This document shows positions 36,515-49,353 of a stretch of 64,000 nt of DNA, piece after piece; the stretch's first letter is position 1; each line of letters opens with the position of its first letter. Below the pieces are notes generated by a model, which was not told where the DNA came from, made no database searches, and worked only from the letters and a program-made list of their open reading frames with translations. Made by a program: the position numbers and the translations under genes. Source of the stretch: Trogon surrucura (taxonomy: Eukaryota > Chordata > Aves > Trogoniformes > Trogonidae). The DNA is taken from NCBI GenBank assembly GCA_020746105.1, contig CM036620.1:25938604-26002603 (forward strand). Direction: 5' to 3'.

Positions 36515-39379
36515 CACGCCCTCAGTGTACAGTCTGGGACAGGCACCACAAATGCAGATAGATGTCCTGCCTTTAATCAAAATGTTAGATGGCATAACCG
36601 GGAGATTTTGCCCAAGTAAAATATAAAACACATCATAACTGCATTAACACTGAGAGTTACAGGAGCTAGTTTTATCTTAAAATTGGTGTCTTTGTTAGGT
36701 AGCTTATGAGTATGAAATTTGCTTTGCCCTCTGCATTTATCTATATGTAAATCCAAGTCAGTTCCAAGGCTCACACAGGACCGTCGAGCTCGTGAGGTTA
36801 AGACAATGTAGCTTCTGCAGCCACTGGCACAATCTGGCATAATCCAGTGGCAAGCAGCCCTCCGTACCTTTGAGGTTACCACCGAGGTCATGGCCAGTGC
36901 TTATCCACTCAAAAGCAAAATGAGACATCTGAACAACAGCAATCAGAGGATACCACAAATATTGCTGTTATTGAAGGCTTGGTTTTTTAACAACAGGTTT
37001 CTTTGGCATTGCACGTGCGGAGAGGCTACAGCACAGGTGGTGATGCACACAAAGCCAGCATCACTGACATCAAATGATATAAGGGCAGTGAGTCGACATA
37101 AAGAGCACAGCGTGCTGGAAACGCCTGAGAGCACCGAGTGGATGAGTGTTGCAGGAGGGTAAAGGAGGAACAGCACTGTTTGTTAGTCAAATATTCAAGA
37201 AAAAACACCCTATTTGTTTTAACAAAATGTCACTAGAACCTCCTAAAATTCATAGGCAGCATAAAATAACTTCTTAGATCTCATCTATTGGAAGACAAGG
37301 AATGAGGTGGTTTTCACTCCAAGCAGCACTCATTCAATTCACCAGGACAAGAGGTTTTCCCCAAACACAAGCTCCATTCACCACCACTATGGAAACTACA
37401 AACTTTTCCTTGAGTTTGAGAAACACCGTCACATAATCTCACTTTTTTTTTTTTATTTACTTTGAGACTGCTTATTATCCTGATCCCTCTCTACAGAAGA
37501 TTTAGCCCATTCATCAATTTGTCAATGTCATGAATGTCCCCATTCATTTCATTAGTCAAGGGGAAAAAAACCCAGTCTCCTGTGTCCCAGTGTTAGAAAT
37601 AACTTACATTCAAATCTCACAGCTGAAATGTGCACAGTATAGAAGAATTGAACACTAATTTGGGTCATCCTAATATTTTGTAGAGTTTCTGAAACCCTCC
37701 AGCAAAATCTTCTGTAACACAAAAGTTTTGGAGGGAATGCCAAGTACGCATTTCTGGGCCTTTTCCTACTAGGAAACCAGTAGGTCCTTTCCTACTCTGA
37801 TTACTGAAATTCTTGGGACAAACCGTGACATACAAATTTAAACACGTGCAAGGTTTAGCTGAATCACAGCCTGCCGTCTGTGAAAAAAGAATGATAGCTC
37901 AAGAAAAATCTGAATGTATTACAACTGCTTTTTTGCTTGCATTTTGCATACCCAGCAAGTCTGTGACTTTATAAGACAGTTGTTACTACATACCAACATA
38001 AATTTTAAAAGGCTGTTGTAGCTAGATAAGATAAGCCCTACAAGACACAGAACTGCATGCGAACCGTATGGGCCAGTACAGTTTCACAATCCCCTCTTAG
38101 CAAAATGAGTAATACCAAAGTTTCATATTCACCTAGTTTGACTTTTAAAAAATAAATAAATAAGGAAAACCTGCTGAATAAAGTAACCTGAAAAAAGAAA
38201 AACAGCAGTGTGAAAGACTCAAGTTATTTGGGAAAAAAAAAAAAAAAAAAAGGAATGCATCCACCAGTAAGGAAAACTATTATAAGGAAAAATTATTTCC
38301 AGTAAAGCTATAAAAACTGAAAGATTGTAGCAGACACTAAAATTCAAATTGTGCCGAGAAGCCTGGAGTTTTGCAACTATAAACCAGTTTAAATAATGAA
38401 AAATATTCCAAATATTCTGTGTATTTTTAAAAGCATCTCATTCTGTTTTCTTTTATTACACCAGTTATGATACACTAAATCATGCCAGAAGTTCTGAAAC
38501 CACAAAATAGCTTTAAAAGTCTGCACGATTATTTTTAAATCTTTTGAAAACTGCCTTAACATATTGTGCCTTTACAAACCTTCAAACAACACCTTATATA
38601 AAATTTCATTACTGTATGAGAATCTCCATCTGTGTCTTCATGGTACATTGTGGTTTTATTCCATATAATAAATGAGCAAATTTTATCCCTACTTAGATGA
38701 AGGCTTCTTCCCTGGCTATTCCTGCCAAATAGGGAAAAAAGTCCACGCTAAAAGCCAAAAGTAGGTTATGACTTGATCCTGTATGTTCAAAAAGCTCTAT
38801 ACCTGTGAAGCTTGCAGACTTAAGTCTGTCCCAAGTTTTACCAACAGTAGACTAGTTTTTCTACCTCTGCCGACCATTATCACATCAGATACCTCATGTA
38901 TTAGTCACAAACATCTTAAAAGTTACTTTTCTGCTATTATACAAACTAATTGCATGTTTACTTGCTTCTGTTTGTGTAATGGTCACATTTTTGTGCTTAG
39001 AAAGACTCATGGTACTACCAGTCAGTGCTTCTATTCCTACTTTGGAATACTCTGTTCTTGCCACTTGGCAGAGATATTGTATGAAGGTAGTCACTACAAG
39101 GAAAACTGTGTAATAAGGAATTCCGTTACTTTTTTTCCATACTTAGAGATGCTGAACTTCAGCACCTTCAGAGAACTTGATTTTGATGACAGATATCAGA
39201 TAAGAAATCTAGTAAGTTTACAGTAGTTCCTAATGACCTCAAAAGCATGACTGCACTGCCCGTCTGTTCTCCCATAAATCTACAGCCTTAAAATTAAGTG
39301 GAAACATTGTTTGAATGGGTAAAACATGAGCATGCAATTTCATGCTGCTCTGTATCTTATCTTGCTTCTCCACGGACAC
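36515..39379. other. Unannotated non-coding DNA
   Basis: No gene recognised. Contents include a double GATA site at 38024-38035, poly-T at about 37443-37454, an (AAAT)n-like tract at about 38147-38163 and a 19-nt A-run at 38233-38251. A 147-codon frame at 38783-39226 has no recognisable domain, and its composition (many Cys, Phe, Ser) looks like translated AT-rich DNA. Confidence 0.55.
38233..38251. repeat. Poly-A tract (19 nt)
   Basis: Uninterrupted run of nineteen A. The preceding sequence does not resemble a retroposon. Confidence 0.9.
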
Positions 39380-39690
39380 TACCTCAGTTTTGGCCATATT
39401 GGCTACCATCAGTGGTCCACTCTGGCCTCCAGTCGGGAGATGTGGAGACACACCATCCATAATGCTGCTGCCTCCTTTGAGAACACACGTAGAATTAGTC
39501 TCGAGGAGAAAAGACAACACAGAAAGAACCGTGCCTCGCCAATACCGCCTAAGGAGACTTTCCGCTGTGCCTTTTGCAGCCGGACTTGCCTGTCCCGCAT
39601 CAGCCTTTTTAGCCATCAGCGCGCTTGTAGCAAGTGTGGGTAGAGACCTTCCCATATCTTCGTTCACGAAGCCTAGCCATGATGATGATG
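39380..39690 (+). mobile_element. RTE-like LINE, 3' fragment with C-terminal ORF tail
   Basis: One frame ending in a TAG stop at 39641-39643 encodes a tail typical of the C-termini of certain non-LTR retrotransposon polyproteins. In order it has a W..LA..R..WR motif (from about 39413), an 'AAASFENTRR' helix, a basic EKRQHRK segment, a Pro-rich linker, and a CCHC-like finger (C-x2-C-x12-H-x3-C) containing RTCLSRISLFSHQRAC. It is followed by about 35 bases of 3' UTR containing 'cttcgttcacgaagcctagc' and a short (ATG)n tail to 39690, a terminus type I associate with RTE-related LINEs. The reading frame is uninterrupted across the recognisable part, so the copy is not very old. The rest, including the reverse transcriptase, is lost by 5' truncation. 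The left edge is uncertain. Clade assignment (an AviRTE-type element is one option) is inference. Confidence 0.75.
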
Positions 39691-42600
39691 TAACTTATCT
39701 TGTCACAACTATGTCAGGAAAGTCACCAAAAAATACCAAAGCTAATGGCAGCATTCTTCACAAAGAAAGAAATTACTGTGTTAAAGAAAACAGCCCCAAC
39801 TGTCCTCTATAGTCATCGAATACAGCAGAACTAAAAGGAGGCATTGCTTCCTTCAACTTCAGTAAAGATTTAGAAAGTTTTAGGTTGTTTCAGAATTCAG
39901 TCTCACCAGCAAGGGAGAGTAAACTACAAGACTTATGCAATAGACCATTAATCTGCTTCCATTTTTTCAGTGGTCAATACTCATCTGAAGGCTTCTGTTG
40001 GGTTATAGAAATATATTGTCAAAAATCCAACACCACCTCAATATTGTTTGCAAATTTAACAGTAAAAGATAATAGAATTATTTTCAGTCTGCTTCTACTT
40101 TCTGACTCTGAAACTATTTTTTTTCCTCCAAAACTCTGAGTTTCCCCCCAAATCAGAAATTTAACACATCCTGTAAAACCATCACAGAAGTAAGTTTTAT
40201 CTGTATAGGCAGTAGTTGCACTTCTTAGGTTAAAGAAGGAAGCTAACTGAATTTGTATGTATTGGACTTAGCTATTGTGTGTCACACACTGTAAAAGATG
40301 GGTTATGCTCCCCTGTAACCAGAAAGGCGAGACAGAAATCCTCCAGAGTTTTTTTTCTGCTCTTTTCTCTGATTAACAAATGCTTTACAAACTCTTGAGT
40401 GAGTTCTCTGAGCAGATGTCTGAAGCTGTAAGACCAAACTCTATGGCATTCTGTAGTGCTACCTTTCAATCAGTCAAGAAAAATAAGAAAATAAGCACCC
40501 CTGAGGGTTTTCATAATGTAGCAAAAACTCAGACAAACCTGTGTTAACCACACAAGGACAGTAAACATCTGTCATCTAGATTGGAGCATTTTCAAATGCA
40601 ACATATGTGAAGCTGTGGTCATTCTACGTTTGAGTCCTCAGTCTTCATCATAGCCTACTCTTGTGTGCACTGCACAGTGGGAAAGTCTATCAGCTGTGCA
40701 GACATTAATGAATATGGCTTCACTTTGCTTTTATGAAGCCCAGTGAATCTGAAGACATTGCCGGAGGCATTCAGTTCTTCCACAGGTTTTGCAGCTCAGT
40801 GCAAAGTGTCACTCAATGCTAAACACTGTGCACCATCTACAGGATTATGTCAATTATCATCAATTTTGGAACAAAGTTGAAGTCTAAAAGTTGATTTCAA
40901 ATAATGTTTCCTCCTATCAGGAGGTTTCTAACCACTTATACATTTACAAAAAAATAAGATACGCAGTGAAAATCACTATCAGGGTGCTTGACAGTTAGGG
41001 ATCTAATCCTGTAATGCTTGCTCAAAGAATATACGCTTTGACTCGGTGTTCTTGTGAGATCCATCAGACAAAGGTCCCAGCCTCTAATGGCAGGACCAGT
41101 GTCAGTTTCCACAGGCGCAACCTGCTCTCAGGTGACCTGCCCTCTGTCTCTTCAGTGACTAAGAGCTTGTTACACCTCCAGACTGGCCCATATAGCCAAC
41201 CGGTGGTTGGTTTCAGCCCAGCTGAGGACAACTGGACTAACTGCTGATGACAGCTGTGCCATTTGGCTGGAGCTATAACACACCTCTCCGCACCAGTACC
41301 TTGCTTTCTGCACGCTCTTGTCCCATCTTCAGTTCATGCTCCTGATTTCTTACAGGCTTGCCTAATCCTCAGATCTAAGTTATATAACAGCTTCTGATGG
41401 CCTTTGGCTCTCTGATTCTATCTTTGCCTTCTCCTCCTTCGTATACTCCTATATTTGGCTTCTCAAGTTCCTGAGTTCAGCTAAAGTTCAGCTTATCCTG
41501 ACAATGTTTTCTAGTTCTAAACTTGTTCCACCTTGACTTAAGAAGCTGGCTGAACCAATTTTGGATTCCCCAAGGGATGAAAGTGGTTTTCAACAATTAC
41601 TTCCTCTACCTTCCCCTGCAACTAGATTTCATCCAGAGTTATGACTAGAAATGTACTGAAGGAACCTAATTTCTTAAAAATTGATCAAGCACTTAGCCCA
41701 AGATGTTCTTTATTACCACTGTCTGCCTTATCAGTATCCCTTTCTGGGAAGTTTTCCTTAAAAACACATTTCAACCAGTGCAACATTTTTACTGGTAACA
41801 GTAAAATCTTTCTCCCCATTACATAGAAAGGGACAATATGCAAGAATTCCAAGGCCAAAGAAAAGTGGTTTAGCTCTGGTGTACTGATTTACCAATACCA
41901 AAAAACTCCAAAGCATTGACTTAGTAACACCAAGGAAACATACATACAATGTAGGTTAATGCATACATTGTAGCCACCTCTCTTTCATATGACACATTCT
42001 CATCAAGATCTTGCAGAATCCAGGAAAATTTTTTGCAAGAACATAAATAATCCATGAAAGACATCAACACTTGGAAATAGTTAAATTGAATTATGTTACA
42101 AATTTTTAGAGGCAAGGTCTTAGACTTAGTAAGCCAGAGGAATCAGATGGCCTTTGATGATGCCATTTCTTCATTTCAAAGACCACTAAAATTTGTGGAA
42201 CTTATGCCAGGGATTTTTGTCACACAATAATATAGAACTGTCCAGAAACTGTGGAAATCTATTTCCCCTTCATGGATGCATTCCCTCTTAGGAAAATAAA
42301 ATTAATTTGAACTTGGTGATTTCACACTGCAATAAATGATATCTCTTTGCTCCTTGTTTCCTTTGTCTTTGATGCCCAGACAGATCACATGTTTAATTGA
42401 AGAGCAAATGGACATGGCACTAACGAACATAACTTGGGAAGGCACCATTAAACCGTAGTTGGGAAAAGAAGCTGTTAAGAATAATTCAATTAACCACTTC
42501 ACGTTGTGCTCATTTTTAAGATGATTAGCAGAGGATCATTGTTTGCATCCAAAAAGATAATTTCAAAACCTCTACATTTGTTCTATTACATATACACTAT

Positions 42601-43476
42601 GACTACACTGAACAAAGTGATTTTTTTAGAATAGTCACCAACACCTATCAGTGTCACTGAAATTTCACTGGGTCTCTATCACTGACTTGGAATTAAAAGT
42701 AATTGGCCCCAAATACTTATTTTCATGATTTACATTAAATATCTTCATTCTTCTTTCAAACTAAATATTGCCTTAGGTTAAATTACAATGAATCAAACAC
42801 CCCCAAAAAATCCACCTAGAGAAACTATACTTGGTAAGTCACCTCTATGTTAAAATTTTTGATGACAACACTTCAGACTTCCTTGTGAATGGAACTAACT
42901 CGCCATAGCTAAGGCCATGAGACTATACTCATGCCTACAACACCCGTAGTCAGTGCGATCTCTGGGCGCATATAATGAAGACTGCCAGGAGGGAACCTTG
43001 TAGGAAATATGTGAGTCCGATTTTCAAAAACTAGATTCTAACACCAGCTCCCAAATCCTACACCTCTAATTCAGCACTTCACTTCAACCACTTTTAAAAG
43101 TACATATATCCCAGCAGCTTTCAACCGAATCAACTACACACTTGATGAATTCTATCTGTTACTTGACAGAATTCAATTATGCACTATCTGGCACTGATGG
43201 CCATATACAGCCTTAAGGGCACCACAGAGAAGGAGTAGCAGCGCTTCAAACTCTTTTGTCCTGGCTGCATATATCTGAAATAATACCTTGAGGGTATTGA
43301 AGAGAAATATGAGAGAAGTCAAATTTCTGTCTGATAGACAACACAAGTGGATCCTCTGCTTGGTTAAAGTTCATTCTGTAGCACAGGAACTCTCTGCCAA
43401 ACACAAACACGCAACGTGAGAACGCAAGAGCCTCCCAAGTCAGTGCACTACTAACAAGTAATGAGTAATTTACTAT
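39691..43476. other. Unannotated non-coding DNA
   Basis: No gene recognised. The stretch at about 41280-41560 is rich in CT and CTG steps, like some degenerate low-complexity or old repeat sequence, but I could not match it to a family. Other open frames here are short and featureless. Confidence 0.5.
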
Positions 43477-43636
43477 TGTTACATTTAACTTGCACCAGGA
43501 CAAAAGTTCTCTGGGGCTCCTGGCACTGGTGGCAATCATGGAGGGGGAGGGGGAGGCAGCTGTGCCTATGGGGAGGAAAGGATGGGTCAGGTGACCCAAA
43601 TGAACCAATCACAGTGTTCCTTCCCATGGGGCTCAG

Positions 43637-43644
43637 TATAAAAG
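43637..43644 (+). promoter_or_regulatory. TATA box of the LTR
   Basis: A tataaaag motif lies 28 bases after a CCAAT box (43605-43609), and a matching ATTAAA polyadenylation signal lies about 400 bases downstream. This is the expected promoter geometry of a retroviral LTR. Whether it is still active cannot be judged. Confidence 0.6.
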
Positions 43645-44045
43645 TGCCCCTCTGGGACCCTTTGGTGCTTGCTGGGTTGGCAGGATGGGCATTGGCTCTT
43701 TGTCAACTCCTCCTGTGCTGCTGGTGTTCAAGTTACTCTGTTTCCACACTGCGGAGGAGCACAGTTTGTCAGAGCAGGTTGTCTTCCATGCCCCCAACCC
43801 TGGGTGGCAGAGGCACAGCTCCTTTTCTGTTCCTTTTGGACTGTCATTGGGACTCTGTGCTCAGGCTTTATGGTCTGTGGCCAAGTTCTGTCTGGGACAT
43901 TCTTTTTCCCTGTTCAGGACCTTGTTGCCATCTGGAAGGTTAGGTCCCATACTGACATAGTCTTCTATCTTTGAGGATATTTGCACTTGTTGTATGGTTG
44001 TAGTTTGACATCCTCACTGTTACTAGTAGCATTATTCTCTTTTTC

Positions 44046-44051
44046 ATTAAA
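44046..44051 (+). terminator. LTR polyadenylation signal (ATTAAA)
   Basis: ATTAAA is followed after a few bases by a T-run of about 15 that would act as the downstream U-rich element. It supports the LTR call and its plus orientation. Confidence 0.5.
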
Positions 44052-44193
44052 CCACTTTTTTTTTTTTTTCCCAATCTTAAAGCCTCTTTGTCTGTGATCC
44101 CTCTACCACCTTTCCCAGGGGAGGATATCAGGAAAAACAGGGAGAGAGAAGCTTACTGGCCTCACAATAAGAAATAAAAAAAAGCAATCATCA

Positions 44194-44352
44194 GTTAAGT
44201 ATACTGGAGTTGGACTTCATGAGCTTCACGCAGCAGCCACTGTACCATCTCTGCGGTTTGCCACACCAACCACAGATGTCCATCGTTCCTGCGCCAATCA
44301 TCTCACTGTCATAGTAGACGTTTCCCAGTGAGCCGCAGAGGAAAGATTTGGT
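44194..44352 (-). other. Unexplained 53-codon open frame, Cys/Trp-containing
   Basis: On the minus strand this stop-to-stop frame lies in a local GC- and CpG-richer block next to AT-rich DNA. Its middle and end contain GNVYYDSEMIG, then DICGWCGKPQRWYSGCC, giving a C-x2-C-x9-CC spacing, and a basic tail before TGA. I cannot place it in a family. The C-x9-CC spacing recalls the end of resistin-like domains, but the upstream cysteine pattern does not fit. The plus strand is also open across most of it. There is no Met-initiated long ORF and no strong splice site at either border. It could be a decayed exon or pseudogene fragment, part of an unrecognised repeat joined to the LTR, or chance. Confidence 0.2.
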
Positions 44353-44362
44353 TTATGTCATG

Positions 44363-47300
44363 CCTTATGTTTAACTTTTATTGAGCAGGCAAAATCTGGC
44401 ATTGGATGTTATACTTCACTAGTGAACAGATAAAGAAACCATGGTTAAGACAACACTTGGGTCACTAATGATGACTTTCAAAATCTTGGAAGGCTGAAGC
44501 CAGATGGAAAAGATTCTCAGAAAACATAATGGGATGTCTGTGGGTCTAGTTGAAAAAATTTCTAGTGAACTGTGGGAAAAGCAGCCAGTGCATACCTGAA
44601 CTTTTATGGCCTGAGGTCAAGCATAAGGAATAGTTTTTAACATACCTCATTACAGAGGGGTAGCTCTTTATACTTTACAAAAACCACTTCCTCATCTCTT
44701 AAAACTGATGAACAGCAGGTTAATGCCTTAGTGATAGTTTAATATAATAATACGTTCACATTTATCCACTCAGCTGACACTCATTTGAGACAATAATCTT
44801 TAAAAATTAGGTTAGTCAAAATATGTAGAACTAATTTAGCTGTTTCATCAGAGAGTAAATCAGGAGTAATCTTCCAGATACATCACTGAGCTTCCCTATA
44901 CAGAAATGCCATAAGTAACAGAAGACACAGCTAAAGCAAAAGACAACTAAAACAAGGGAGACACACCTATAGATGACTTGTTTGGAATACCATCTTGTTG
45001 AATTATTTCTTATAAAACTTCAGTAAATAACTTTAACCAAATTATGTAAAGCTTCAGTGTGACGTTTGTCATTAGGTCAAAAATCCATTACCAATACCCT
45101 GCTGCTTTGACATCTCTACATTATTTCATCTCTATTTGTCTGGTAAAATTAGTAGACCTATTATCACAAAGAGCTACTTTCATACAGTAATGCAGAGGCT
45201 GGCAAGTTTTTAAAGTGAAGACTGATCAAGTCACATTTCTCACCCACTGAACAAACCTATTCTCTAGTGCCAGAATGTGTCGGAGTAAATGACTTGCATC
45301 CATTTATTTATCGAAAGCAGCTACAGAGTCAGTGTTAGACAGTCTACTCTTTACTAGTGAATTACTCCAATAAAAAGTGTTTTGGGTGCCACATGGCTGA
45401 GCAGTGAAGGTAAACTGATCCTGTAAACAATTTCAGCTGAATTTATCAGAGATTTCACTGTTGCCTAATACTTTACTCGAGTTTAAAAGCTTGTCTGTAT
45501 GAAAGAACACCTGGGAAAACACTGAAAGGTGGGGGAGAAAAGGCAGAAGGGCAGAGTGAGCTGTCGCAGGCCTCCAGTGGGAAAGCAAATGTGCAAAATA
45601 ATGTAATTAGCAGAGACCATTTTCAACACTCTGTACGGCGTGTTCCTCCATGTATGCTTTCTGTTAGGAATATATACTAACAGAAGAAAAGGAGATGCTG
45701 CCATGGAAGAGCACTCTGGTGCAAGTCCTTGGTTTTGCATATCCTCCCCTAATCCAGCAAAAGAAACCAGATATCTCCTCACTTTCTGGGCATTATAAAA
45801 ACTTCTAATTGTTTAGATATGTGCATATACACATCTGTGGAATCATTTACATACCTAACACAAATCAGTGTAAGAAATTTGATTAAAATAGAAGTACAAT
45901 GGAACAGCCTGGTAAAAAAGCACTCACTCAAAGATTATTGCTCCTCAACATGTGTCGGCCATGCTATCGCGAAGGCTTTACATATTTAAGAACAGCTTTC
46001 ATCCAAACACTGTTTAAGGGTCCAACCTCACTGAACCTTGAGTTTACTCAGAGTAATCAACAATACATTCAAAAGAGGGATAGACAGAACCAAATGCTGT
46101 GTATCAAGGTAAAACAAACATGCAAGAGGGTTGCTTTCCTTGTAGACTAATGAATGCATGTAAAATATAAGATGATGCATCAACTCACTCTTTACAAGCG
46201 TGGCCAGTGGGAACTGCCTCTTAGCTAAAACAACTTATAGAGGCGATGGGGTGGGAAGAGAAGAGTGAACATACAGTGCGCCCTGCTAGAGGTCCATTAT
46301 TAACTGCTCTCCACCGTATTCCCATTTACAGGCGTGCCCTTGCTCTTTCAGCATGCTGTTGCTTACCTTTGACTCTATGGGTCTTTGTTTCTAAGCAATA
46401 AATACTTCGGACTCCAGGGAGCAGACAGGAAGATCATACATGACTCCAAAAAAACCTTTACTGTTGATAGATTATTGTAAGTACTTATTCATTATTAGCT
46501 GAAATACTATTGACTGCACACTTAAAAAATAGCCTATTTGTTCTTTTCAACTGAAGCAATACTGTTCTGGGACTACTGAAGAGAAGATCATTAAAAATAT
46601 AAAGATATCACACAGCAGGTAATTAGGAGAATGTGGTTGCAGTTTTCTGTTCATTGCAGCACAATCAACAAATGCTTCATCAATTAAAAGTTCTGCTGCT
46701 TAAATAAAAAATTTGTGCAGGGCAGGCTATTCATACACCCTAAAAATGATCTAGAAGTTTCCAAGAAATAAGGCATTGAGGTAAACTTTAACTACATTAG
46801 TGTAGCTTTGTAACAGCACAGTGTGATCATTTTTCTCGTCTCTGGACAAAAGCAAGAGCCTTGGCTCTGCCAGGGAGTAAATGCTGCCCTGAAGCACAAG
46901 ATAAACAAGGTAAAGAGCTCACTTTGCTGCAAACCACCAGCAAGTTGTCAGAATGAAAGCCATACAGCTGAACACTCCCCTCCCCTGTTTATTTTATTTT
47001 TAAGAGAAGCCCAGTTTCATTTAGAATAAAATATTCCCATTTTAAAGTTCTTTTCCTCTAAGTCAGTCTATTTAAATACTTTCCGCTACTCACTGAATCA
47101 CTGTTACTTAATGTACTGCTTTTAAGTCTACCCTTAATAAACTCTGTGCTAGATAACTGTGACAATGACTACAAGAAGGGAAACAATCACCATTTAAATT
47201 GCTTAAAAGGAATCCACATAATTAAGAAGTAGACTAGAAGCACATTGTACAAGAAGAAGAGATTAACTGGGAAGGAAGAGATGGGAAGAGAACTACCCAA

Positions 47301-49353
47301 AACACATGATTTTAGAGTTAAAAAAGCACCAGTCATGCACAGCAGTTAACAATAGTTAAACTGCAAGACTGTCAAAAAAAAAGAGCAACACATGACTAAG
47401 AGCTAATACTTAAGTGATCCATTCCCATGATAAAAGCAACTATGTCACATATAAGTAATCTATCAATATATATAAAAAAATCTGATCTAATATGATATCC
47501 AAAAGTTTCTAAGATGCTTCTGAAAAAAAATCTTATGCAGAGCTTGTATTCAAGCACAGTAAAACAATACCTGTAACAATAAACACATGTTGAGGAATAT
47601 CTGATTCTTAATAGCTTTGTATGGTAGTGCCACTGCAGCACAAATTAACTCAATGATACAAACAATAAGTCTGCTTAGGTACTGCAGTCCATTATGTCTT
47701 CACCTTCTAACTTTGTTAAAAAACCTAAACAAATACAATGATCACCAAGAAAGGTCAAAAAGCGGCATACAGTTCAGCATATATTATTTTAGCTATGCAT
47801 TTATTTTTTAACTCCACAATTAGGCAGCTCACTGACTCAAAAGTGCTGATGGTTCATTTTCAATAGAAAAGGTTCAGTGTAATATTCTGAGAGTAAATGA
47901 CGGTGCTTATCTACAAATGCACCTCTCATAGGTGGTTCATTTTATTTCTGATATTAGAGTTCCCTGAACAGCTGCATGCCTGCACTCACAGCTGGATGGA
48001 AGCTGCTGGACAGCTACACTACTCACTGCAGAATGAAAACAGAGATAATGATATGCAGTGAATTGGGCTTGTTTGAATCAGACTAAATATTTGGATTAGA
48101 GTCAAATTCCTTCTAAAATACATACTGCAGGCATATATACGACAGTCCAAAGACGAGTTCATTGGAAGAGAAATATAAAATAAAGAAATAAGACTCAAAT
48201 GCATGGGAAAGGCAAACTAACTACCTGAGTGTATCTCAGACAAATGCAATTGATTCATTTCTTGCAATCCTATAAGAATTAGTTTTCTAGTATAGTTATT
48301 CCTAATGTATCTCTCAAGCATGTGTGGAAGCTTTGGTGACTTTAATCATTATAATTTGATGTTCTTATTTTTCAGCTGTACTTTACTGATGCATCTTCAT
48401 ATTCTTCACACAATGAATGCAATAATCTAAGCATCTTGACAAGATTTTCTAATGTAACAGAGTCCCTCACTTTAAGATGTAGTGCCACTGAGACAGATGT
48501 TATCCCTAGTTATACCAGCAGAAATCCCATTCTGCTATGCATTACATCTGTAGAACCACACAGAGTTTACACTATGCCAACAGCAACTTTTTCTACTGCT
48601 TTGTGATAAATCATGTCAACAGCACCAAGACTTCATGGCAAGTTCTGGTCCTTCCATGCTGTCAAGCTTCCTTCCTCTGAAAAGCCAAGGTACCAAACAC
48701 AGAAGGAACACGAGGCACACCGGCTCTGTCCGTGACATGAAACCTGAATGAGGTCTGAGATGTGCAGCCCCACCTGGGACTCCTTGACCCATTTTACAGG
48801 TAGCCATTGATCCACTTACAGGGATCATGTAAAAATTAGATATGAAATATCACCACCACTTTGAAGTAGGCTTCAAATTGGCTTTTAACTACAGTACTGC
48901 TCCTTGCTTTGGATTCTCAGATCCTCCCACCTGGAAGAATAACTTCTAACCAAAAGATGACTACCATTTATATGAATCCAAAGTGATTCAAGAAGTTACA
49001 CAATATAGATGCTACACAACTGATGAAACATTTCAAAAGCTACATTGGCAACAAAAATAACTTTAGTGCTATCCCAATTACTCTCTTAAGCGATCACATT
49101 ATCTTTAACTAGGAGTGCACAAATGACACACTAATTAATGAAGGGCTGCTCTTACTTTTTAAACTAAGTTTCCACGCTTTGCATCTTTGTCATTCAAGTC
49201 TGAAAATGATTATATATTTCCTTATCATGGAAAAGGATAACTACATTTAGTATCTTCAGATTAGCCCAATAAACTGCCTGGTTACTTCTGGTGAGAAATA
49301 AGATACCTATCTTTCAGATAAAACACCCAACTCCAAACTGAATTTACTATTTC
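44363..49353. other. Unannotated AT-rich non-coding DNA
   Basis: Five kilobases with no recognised gene, RNA or transposon. Open frames at 45483-45782, 45899-46150 and 47396-47641 lack domains and overlap frames on the other strand. Confidence 0.6.

Larger units (their letters stand above)
43477..44166 (+). mobile_element. Solo LTR of an endogenous retrovirus (ERVL-like), boundaries approximate
   Basis: The order of signals is that of an LTR. There is a U3-like part with a G-rich tract (43541-43558) and a CCAAT box (43605-43609), and a TATA box (tataaaag) at 43637-43644. About 400 bases of R-like sequence follow. Then come an ATTAAA polyadenylation signal at 44046-44051, a T-rich run, and a U5-like segment including 'aagcctctttgtctgtgatc', which resembles U5 regions of avian ERVL LTRs. 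No gag, pol or env sequence lies on either side, so this appears to be a solo LTR left by recombination. Clean TG…CA ends with a target-site duplication could not be identified, so both edges are estimates. Several overlapping open frames inside it are chance. Confidence 0.6.

Noticed and set aside
41280-41560. CT/CTG-rich block as a known old repeat
   Set aside because: It has the look of a degenerate repeat but I could not match it to any family.
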